This document shows, in pieces, positions 18,122 through 25,644 of a stretch of DNA of 25,644 nt. Below the pieces are notes generated by a model. The model made no database searches. It saw nothing but the letters and a program-made list of their open reading frames with translations, and was not told the origin of the DNA. Positions within the stretch are counted from its first letter, which is position 1, and the number at the start of each line of letters is the position of its first letter. This stretch comes from Pleurotus ostreatus/Saccharomyces cerevisiae fusant (taxonomy: Eukaryota; Opisthokonta): contig JAMQCK010000373.1 of assembly GCA_024196135.1 (NCBI GenBank), positions 1-25,644 of the forward strand, given 5' to 3'. The translations under genes and the position numbers were made by a program.

Positions 18122-19383
18122 ATGGATGTTCTCAACGACGTCGACTTGGCCACTGCGAGTGAGTGTGAGGGCGATGGTGGTAGGAGGATGTGACTGACAT
18201 CAACATCACAGAACACGCGATCAGCACGTTCATGACCAAACACGGGCAAACAGAGCACCTTCCCCCCAACAGCTTGTACGTCACCGACGACATCGAGGTC
18301 AGTGCTTTGTGGGGACCATCTTGCACGAGCTAATGAGCGCACGAAGGATCTTGATATCAGGATCGACACGGACGAGAGCGCGAGTCACACGACATTCAGG
18401 CTGAAGAGTCAAGACGAAGATGCAGACGAAGCGCGAGAGGTCACCTTCTACACGGTCGGCGTGCTCACCCAAAAACTCTTGCCCCCTTTCAAGCCTAAGA
18501 GGTCAGTGTAGTCACAAGCTCTATCTTATAACGCGCATATCTCATGAGCAGTATAGGAAGTACTACTCGGGTCGCGACGTGCTCTTCCGGACCTTCCGGC
18601 AGAGCGTCAGCTTGCTCGATGCGGGCGCAGGCGTTATAAACAAGGCGGTGCAGTGCGCCAAAGTCGGCTTCGTACTCTTGAATCGCGAGGTCGCTAAGGC
18701 GTCTACGTTTCCCACGGAGCGTATCTGCGACGAGAACCTCGTCGTCGCTAACCCCTACTTCGAGATTGGCGACGACGCGAAGGGCAAGACCAGGATCCCT
18801 TTCCCTAAACTCGTTGACCCGTTCGACGATCTTAACCGTGCGCAGGGTGATCGCTGCATACACACCGCCGACAACGTCGTTCAGTACCTGGAAGGATACG
18901 AGAACGAGGCAGGTGTCTTCAGGTACGTGTGCTTTCCCGTCTCCGCCAACATCAACTGACGCATACCAGGCAGTCGCCCGTGACTCCTGCGCGCTTTCGC
19001 CCAGGAGACATTGTACGAGTTGGCTTCGCCATCTGCATGAGACAGGACAACGCGCACAACAGCTCGTCCTCGGATCTCTTGCTCGTTCTCAGGTCGATTA
19101 CCCTCATCGACGACGCCCTTTCTACTGTAAGCGCTACCTGGAATGGTTCCATAACAGTTCGCTGACATCGATGTGATAGGTGCTTTCTCTGAAAGAGTTG
19201 GAGCAGCCCGCGGATCAAGGGAAGAAACGCTCAACCATCACCCACAACTCACTGTCGGAGGACGTTGACGAGCGCCCGATGTATAAGGTCCGCAAAGCGA
19301 TGTCCAAGCTCTCCATACGCGGTGCCGAGATGGAAGTAGACATGAACGCGAAGGGCGCGAGCGGTAGTAGTACCGTACAGTAA
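18122..19383 (+). CDS. Hypothetical six-exon protein of unknown function (334 aa)
   Basis: Exons 18122-18158, 18212-18297, 18347-18501, 18557-18922, 18970-19126 and 19180-19383 sum to 335 codons with every junction in frame. All introns are 47-55 nt with GT-AG ends. The protein begins MDVLNDVDLATAKHA. Notable blocks are EVTFYTVGVLTQKLLPPFKP, then YYSGRDVLFRTFRQSVSLLD, a conserved-looking VVANPYFEIGDD region, and RFRPGDIVRVGFAICM followed by LLLVLRSITLIDD. The last two read like a beta-rich domain (RPGDIV..., VLRSI) of a kind I associate with lineage-specific Agaricomycete proteins, but I cannot name a Pfam family. The C-terminus is charged and ends in a Gly/Ser tail. No signal peptide or membrane helix is visible. 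It is divergent from the minus-strand gene at 17365 and convergent with the exonuclease gene. Confidence 0.75.
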
Positions 19384-19640
19384 TTGTCCATGGGCTACGT
19401 CAATACAAATACTTAGCGCTGCTCGAGCAGTTCCATTCACAAACACCTGTAGCCATAGTCGTCGTGCTGGAGGCATCGAAGCGCCAATCGCTGTCACTTA
19501 TTCACGCAAGACCCAACGAGGATCGAATGGCGGCGGCAGTGGCTTATACGACGGTTTTTCTGCGTAGCAAAAGGGCGCGGACACACATGGTTGGCACAAC
19601 GAGAGCTCGTACGAAGAGAAGCAGGAAAATATTCATCAGA

Positions 19641-20901
19641 TTATGACAAGATATACGAAGCCACCGCCACAGCAGGCAGAAGCACGCAGGAGACAACAAA
19701 TGCTACTGAGTACGCTCGAACAGACATCCACCTCCTCGCACGGTACGAAGTATAGAGCACGAGCCTCCGCACCGCCGCAATAATGGTCGCACCCTCCTTA
19801 GCGTAGAAGCGGCGAGGTGCAAGAGAGCGGCAGTCGCTGTACACAGACGCGTTGTATGCGTCGAGTATCGCATGCCGTGGGGCCCAGTCCCCTCCATCCA
19901 CGGGCTCACCTACTCCCCACACGCGGATGTGACTGCCGACGGTCTGAGGACCGGGCTGTACGACGTTACCTACGAAGGGCACGCGGATGAGGCAAATGAT
20001 GAGTGGGCCCAAGACGAACTCACCGTTGACCACGAGGTCGACGTTGAAGGAGAACGCGCTCGCCGTGAAATGAGGCCAGACGCCCATCTCATACTCGTGG
20101 ATGACGAGATGCATCATCGGCAGTAGGATATAGGCGTCGATGAAAGAGTCTGCGCACAATTGTCAGGACGATCGCGACACCGAGGAAAGGAGCACTCACA
20201 TTCGATCTGCTCGACGGAGAGAAAGAGAGCCGACCAGTCACTCGTCTGCATGAGCTTGTCGACCTTGACGTCGAGGAGAATGCGCGCCATATCGTCGAGA
20301 GAGATGTGACTGGTGAGAGGTGCAACTTCGATCGACGGGTGCATGCTCTTCCACAGCTGGCTGAGCTCCCAACCGTTGTACACGGGGACGGCGTAGTGAC
20401 GGAGGAGAAGCACCGAGTCCCCTTTGTGTTGTGAGTTGACGAATAAAACGACGATCGGCTACGCAACGCACCCTTGAGCTCGATTCCAACCTTGATAATG
20501 TTCGGGTCCCTCAGGATCTCCGCCAGCCTCGCAGGAATGGCTAGGTGTGCGTTCAGGTAAGAGTGGAACATGCAGTCGAACTCCGCACCTCGCAAAGCCA
20601 ATAGATCGAAGGCGATAACGACCCCATCGCGCGCGACAGTCAGGAGACGAAGAAAATGTTCTCGAGAGCGAGGAAGAGGTATACGCATAGGTCTTATGGC
20701 GGCGTCGCTGTGTTTGCGTCCGGTGAATTCAACATCGAACGCAACGATGGTGAAGTTCGCGCCAGCGCCCATCGTCGGAAAGTTGGCGGCAAGCAACGCG
20801 TTGGCGTGGGCCATGTCGACGGCGTAGTACTTGCGAACGCTAGCGGGCAACGTCGCCGAGTTGAAGGCGCGAGAACGGGCGTACGACAAAGGAAAACTCA
20901 T
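19641..20901 (-). CDS. DEDDy 3'-5' exonuclease, WRN/RNase D type
   Basis: Exons 20901-20472, 20421-20200 and 20149-19641 join in frame to 387 codons including stop; both introns are 50 nt. Motif I is IVAFDVEFTG (D-x-E) near residue 53. Motif II follows KVGIELKGDSV, with Asp directly after the Gly split by intron 1. ISLDDMARILLDV, KLMQTSDWSALFLS and motif III YSFIDAY (Y-x3-D, codon Y split by intron 2) complete the DEDDy set. The spacing and the SDW block match WRN-exonuclease/RNase D family proteins, which remove nucleotides from DNA or RNA 3' ends using two metal ions. The core occupies residues 45-235. The remaining 150 residues are a beta-rich extension without recognised homology, ending in a hydrophobic run that could be a tail helix. 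There is no helicase or HRDC domain. It is transcribed divergently from the JmjC-like gene. Confidence 0.88.
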
Positions 20902-21488
20902 GGCGACGACGGGGGAAGGGGAGGGAAGAAGTAAGGGGACGATGATATGGATGGAAGACGAAGGAGTTAGAGATGGAAGAAATCGGGTGAGCGTACCTTA
21001 AATATTGGCAAACACGCGCAGCTTATCGACGAGCGAATGAAAATGAGGCGATGGGCCCCGAATCTCCCCAAAGCCTTGGATCCATCTCGGCGGATCTGAC
21101 ACCACATGATGGCTATGCAGATAGGTCCGAAATGTCGGGAGCATTAGGGCGCGGTGCGGCTAGCCGGTACCCTAAACTTGAAGTCGTACCCGTGCATCAC
21201 TCTTGCTTCTTACCGTCGCGCCGCGCTCGAATCAACGTAGGCGAATGCCGTCCATAATAGCAGGAAATGTCTAAACACGAGCGAATGTGTGCTGCGTCAC
21301 GAGAGGGACGCACGGTCTGCAGGCGGTGTCGAAGGGCGCGCGCGAGCAATTGGTAGGAGGGCAAGGATCAGGCTATTTCCCGATTGGGAACTAATTTGCA
21401 AACATTGAATTGCAATTACTGTACTTCGAACCTCCGGCCACCATAAGTCACAACATTGTTCAACAAAGCGCCACCGGGATAATATAGC
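20902..21488. other. Divergent promoter region between exonuclease and JmjC-like genes
   Basis: This is 587 bp without a supported gene. On the minus strand CCAATATTTAAGG (21009-20997) combines a CCAAT-like and a TATA-like element about 100 bp upstream of the exonuclease ATG. AT-rich sequence at 21380-21420 lies upstream of the plus-strand JmjC-like start. The two genes may share control elements; that is inference from geometry. Confidence 0.4.
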
Positions 21489-24400
21489 ATGTCGAATACG
21501 CCGTCGCCATCTTCTTCAGCGAGCCCGCCATTGATACCGTCGAAGCGGAAGTGGACAAGCAAGACGATGAAGACATGGGTAGCGACCGATCCCTCCTCTA
21601 CGGAGCCGGACGTCCACCACGGAGACAAGAGAGCCGCTGCAAGGGCAGCGAAGATTAAGAAGTCAGTGTGTACCCTCTCCCCATCCGCATGCGTCGTCCT
21701 CAATGTGAAGATAGGCAGAAAACTGAGCGCGATGCCGCGAACCGGGCGCCCCCTACGTATCGGCTCATATTCCCTCCTCCAGGGAGAAACACGCTCAATG
21801 TGCCTCCGACGATCGAATTAAGCTCACTAATATCTTTCGACGAGGACTACAAGAGGGAGGAAAGTCATAGCAGTAGGCAGATCAACATCGCATTACAGGC
21901 GACGGGCTTACTTGCGCTACAGACACGTTGCCACATAAGATTGCGCCCGCGTCGACGACGATACAAGCGCGACCAGAATGTGACCCCTCTAGGGCTGGCA
22001 TCCCCAACGGAGAGACTGCGTTTGACTCCTCGAAAACATCGGAGAATATCGGCATGCAAGGGTATCCCATCCCTGAACGTAAGAGCGTGCTAAATGATGA
22101 CTTCTTACCTGCTAACTTCAACTGCAGCGCGCTCAAGGGCGACAGAGCCTGGGTCTTGCGATGTACAGGTCGCAGTCGATTTCATCGATGACGACGTGGA
22201 TATGGACTCACCGGTAGAAGACGATAAGGGTGCCAATAATACAGGTAACCTCGGTCAAATCCCTGGCGTTGGCATGTATCTAACAACATGTGCGACCCAG
22301 GGTCCTTAACAAGCAGCGGCGACCTTGCTATGCACACCCCTGCATCCGCAAATGCCGAGGGTAGCCTGGCGCGGATGGGATGCGCGGGCAACGCGGTTTC
22401 AAATGTCGGTGGTGCGTATCATTGTACCTATATAGTGGTGGGCGTCTAACCTTCCGTCGTACGACAGTACCTGCGCTAGGAGGCGCCGATCCCGACGGCG
22501 ACCAGCCCCGTGAACGTAGGACGGCAACAGTTATCAGCAGCGACGCCGCGTCGGTGACCACCGCGCAGGGAGTTTCGGTGGATGAGAGCATTGAAGGTAC
22601 GCACCGTCACGCAAAGCATATTGAGGGTCATCTAATTGGTTCATTTGGAACTCATAAGCGTGTCGCGGTACCACAACACAAACAGAGGCCGCGGTTCAGA
22701 CCGTTGAACTGGAGGATCAATCTGGCCAATCGGACGCAAACGAAGCCAAGTCAGGTAACCTTCAGAATAATGTACCTATTGTCGCGAATACTGAATACGC
22801 AGCAGATAACTCGGGCTTTCAGCCGTCGACGATTCACATAGATGCAGAAGCTCAGACGGGACCGGCGCACGATATCGAACAGGAAGCGGACAAGCCAGAA
22901 GAGACACTTACTTGCACAGGTGGCCGCTCGAAAGGGGACGACAATGGCGAGCGCGGCGATGAGGACGAGGATGGTAAGAGTGAGCTCACGGACTTGAGTG
23001 AGGACGAAGACTTCAACGAAGGCTGGAAACGCTTCGGCCCCCAGGGGCGAGACATCAGCGAATACGCGCCCCGTTTCCCTGACACACCGACGGTGCAGTG
23101 GCCATCAGGCCTAATCACAACGACGCCTTTTTTACCCGACGTCCGCAGAGGGAAGCGAGGAAGGAACATGCTCAAGTGGGTGCGTACACATAAAGCTTCA
23201 TATTTTGTCGCAACTATTAAAGGGGCATCAGGACCAAAACTACGTTGAGACCGTCGCCAGGAAGTTTAAGAGCTCTCGAGATCGACCCGATTTATGCGTC
23301 CACGCGGAATTCACGACGCTGAAGGCTGCATTCGAACTCATAGATGAATGCAACGCCAACGGAAAGCCACTAGTATTCGACAACTTCCCGGACTCTATCA
23401 AATGGGCGCACGCGGCGAATGGGGTCGACGACGACCCGTACATGGATCCGATGTCGTGGTCGGCCGATCGAATCAGAGGAATAGTCGGCGCCAACCTAGA
23501 CACCCCTCGCGATTTCCAAGGTGCGCATAGTAAAGATTAAATGTCGAACGTAGCTTGACAACGCAGACGCCTGGCTACGGGAGGTTAAACCGCTGCATCC
23601 ATACGTGACGGCAACGCTCCGCGAGTTCCACACCTGGTTGAAGATGCCTGGCAAGGTGCGCTGCATTCTTGACTTAACCTGCGGATTTCGGCAGAGCGAC
23701 GACGTGACCGAGTAAGTACACCTGCGCTGACAGACCCGCACAAACCTACTTATGCTTTTCTCAAGCAAGATGGCGGACAACGTCGTTGAATCTTTCTCGT
23801 CAACCTTCGGTAACATGTACGCCGGCCACTTCCACATAACGGCGGACATGATCAAAACACTCGATTGGTTCCTGCTCCACACCTCCGGCTTCCTCACCTT
23901 CGGCCACATCGACGCAAGCGGGATGGCGACTTCGGCGGAGATACGCGGCGCCGGCTTGAAAGAGTGGATCGTATTCTCCGCGACTAACATGCCCAAGCCC
24001 AAGTCTGGCGACAGTAGGCAAGACAGGCGTCGACTACAGAGCAGACTCGTGCAGCGCATACGGAACCTTATAGCCGCAGCATCGCGCGATGACCTTTCGC
24101 CGCCCAAGAGGCAGTCGGGAGAGACAGATTGGGACGTAGACGGCTGCATTATCGAGCTCAGGCCCGGCATGAAATAGTAAGTCAAATCACTACGATTTCT
24201 ATTCAATACCATGCACTCAACGCGAACAGCTATCAACCGGCGGGTACCGTACATGCAGCGTACACACCGGTTCCAACCGCTGCCGCCGGGAAGCACTTCT
24301 TCACCTATAACGACCTCCATCGAATGGAAGTGTCGCGAAGGGTGCAGCGCACTAAGAAGAGCGTCACTAACCACGACCACACGTGCGGAGTTCAACTCAT

Positions 24401-25012
24401 GCTGATCACCATGGCCGCGGCTCTCCCCATCCGAGCTACGACTGGACAAGGTGCGCCATACCTCTATCGTATATCGACTGACATTGACAACATTTCTTAG
24501 TCTTCTTCCGAAAGCCTATGATCGCCATGGCACTAATGCTTACCCGCCCTCACGAGTACATCGAAGAGCCCGATCCACTACTGGACAACAACTCCGAAGG
24601 CGAAGTCAATCCGCACAAGGGACAGGGGCGCGACGAGGAGAAGACGGAGAAGGAGCGGGCCGAGGCGAAGAGCGTCCAAGCAGCCATCGCTGAACGCGTC
24701 GCGGAGTACGACATGACGCAACGCCTCCGCGACAAGCACTGGGCGGATAACGGCACAGCTTTCGACAGGCTCGCGTACACGGTCGCGATGCGTATATTGC
24801 TGGCTTGCAAGAGTAAGTACGCAGGTGACAAGCGGGCCAAGATTCCCGGATGCGAGTACATCTTCGAGGGCGACCGATGGGACGATCCTGGCCCGCCGTT
24901 GGACATACGCGGCCTGACAGACGATCTGAGGACGACGCACGTAGACGAAGTGATTAGCCAGAGTGGGGGATCGGAGGAGGGAGAAGACTCAGATAGCGAT
25001 TTGTCGGACTAG
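21489..25012 (+). CDS. JmjC-like Fe(II)/2-oxoglutarate dioxygenase with acidic disordered arms
   Basis: This is a long multi-exon gene. Well-supported exons include 21489-21661, 21715-21872, 21923-22078, one starting at 22128, 23223-23520, 23567-23711, 23766-24176, 24230-24450 and 24501-25012; junctions between 22240 and 22680 are less certain. The N-terminal half is Ser/Pro-rich, then acidic (DFIDDDVDMDSP; LTDLSEDEDFNEG). The catalytic core has FLTFGHIDASGMAT, giving His 23905 and Asp 23911, then GLKEWIVF. After the intron at 24177 comes PAGTVHAAYTPV, giving the second His at 24252, followed by GKHFFTYNDLHRMEVSRR. The H-x-D...H triad and this layout match JmjC/cupin dioxygenase-like proteins. 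JmjC enzymes oxidise methyl-lysine or other substrates; no substrate is evident here. The C-terminus has a charged coiled-coil-like segment (EEKTEKERAEAK) and an acidic Ser tail. It is likely nuclear. Confidence 0.78.
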
Positions 25013-25600
25013 CTGTCGTACTGACTACACACACCTTCATATCATCCCTCATTACCATATATACACTTGCATCACTCGTCACGACGCATCGACAACCGGT
25101 ATTAGTAGAACACTCGAATCTCATACACGACGCACGCCGCCCGTGCCCTCGTACATCCAACACATGCGAGAGGAAGGGCGAGATACTTACAAACGGAGAT
25201 AACAGAACCGTGGGAATGCCACCTGATGTCGCGGGAATATCTAACAAGTCATAGGCGTGCATAGGAGCAACGCCAAACTCTGAAACTTGATACATCGCAT
25301 AATCGGAGGTCAAGGTGTACGATTTCGAAAGAACGGCGGATGGAGAGGACATGTACAAAAATACAGAGGGCCTATGTCGAGAGGTGGCTGTGTCGCAGCT
25401 CGGCGATTTCCGCGCACGTGGAAATGTAACGCGCGCAGAGCCAGCAATTCGTCGAGATACCTCAATGTAAGAACATATTCTGATGCGTCCGAATCCACGC
25501 AACACACACGAATTTTGGCATAAGAAAAGAGCTGCGAGCGAAGCAGAAAAGACGTGCGCCACATATTGTCCCAATCGGGAACGCGCCGCTTGGATGTCAT
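25013..25600 (-). CDS. Possible additional gene at right edge, structure unresolved
   Basis: On the minus strand an ATG at 25600 opens TSKRRVPDWDNMWRTSFLL, which reads like protein. Further down, SKSYTLTSDYAMYQVSEFG and APMHAYDLLDIPATSGGIP end at CCGTTT|GTAAGTATC (about 25192), a strong splice donor. These suggest two or three exons of a minus-strand gene that would be convergent with the JmjC-like gene. I could not find a convincing downstream acceptor or stop, and the frames between the two blocks differ. The coordinates given are only an envelope. It could be a decayed gene, or coincidence. No family recognised. Confidence 0.25.
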
Positions 25601-25644
25601 TCCGTGATGAAAATTAGGCCTGTAAAACGAAACCTGACAAGCAG

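Noticed and set aside
20101..20160. Apparent loss of exonuclease motif III in the unspliced frame
   Set aside because: Splicing the 50-nt intron 20199-20150 restores a Tyr codon and gives the complete Y-x3-D motif.
1..25644. CRISPR arrays, bacterial operons, rRNA genes
   Set aside because: No spaced direct repeats, Shine-Dalgarno-led gene strings or rRNA motifs seen; the spliced gene structure is eukaryotic.

Overview
The window looks like nuclear DNA of a filamentous basidiomycete, most likely an Agaricomycete. The evidence is the architecture: many small exons split by introns of about 43-60 nt with GTRNGT-type donors and CTNAC-like branch points, a Helitron transposase of fungal layout, and protein families I associate with mushroom-forming fungi (NTase-like proteins, JmjC-like proteins). 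I cannot fix genus or order from sequence alone.

Layout. (1) 132-4388, minus strand: two tandem paralogous genes of about 492 and 497 codons with matching exon structure. Both carry a nucleotidyltransferase-like GS...DLDL signature, intact in the downstream copy and lacking its first Asp in the other. A tRNA-like sequence with an exact B box lies over the last exon of the first. (2) 4985-13432, minus: one uninterrupted giant reading frame encoding an autonomous Helitron protein (HUH Rep nuclease plus PIF1-type helicase). It has a Cys/His peptidase-like C-terminal domain of USP type and an unusual N-terminal extension with a membrane-like helix and a 39-bp tandem repeat. (3) 13791-17365, minus: two adjacent multi-exon genes of unknown function, one with an acidic D/E-rich stretch and basic nuclear-type tracts. 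(4) 18122-19383, plus: a six-exon gene of unknown function. (5) 19641-20901, minus: a three-exon DEDDy 3'-5' exonuclease of the WRN/RNase D type with all three motifs. (6) 21489-25012, plus: a large multi-exon JmjC-like protein with a complete Fe(II) triad and long acidic, disordered arms. (7) A possible further minus-strand gene overlaps the right edge.

No metabolic operon-like logic is visible. The neighbourhood mixes a potentially active rolling-circle transposon with lineage-specific families that plausibly act on nucleic acids or chromatin (NTase fold, exonuclease, JmjC). Whether any of these neighbours is Helitron cargo depends on the element's ends, which I could not establish. Exon coordinates for the minus-strand pair gene at 2575-4388, the 18122 gene and the exonuclease were checked for frame closure by hand; other gene models are less certain.
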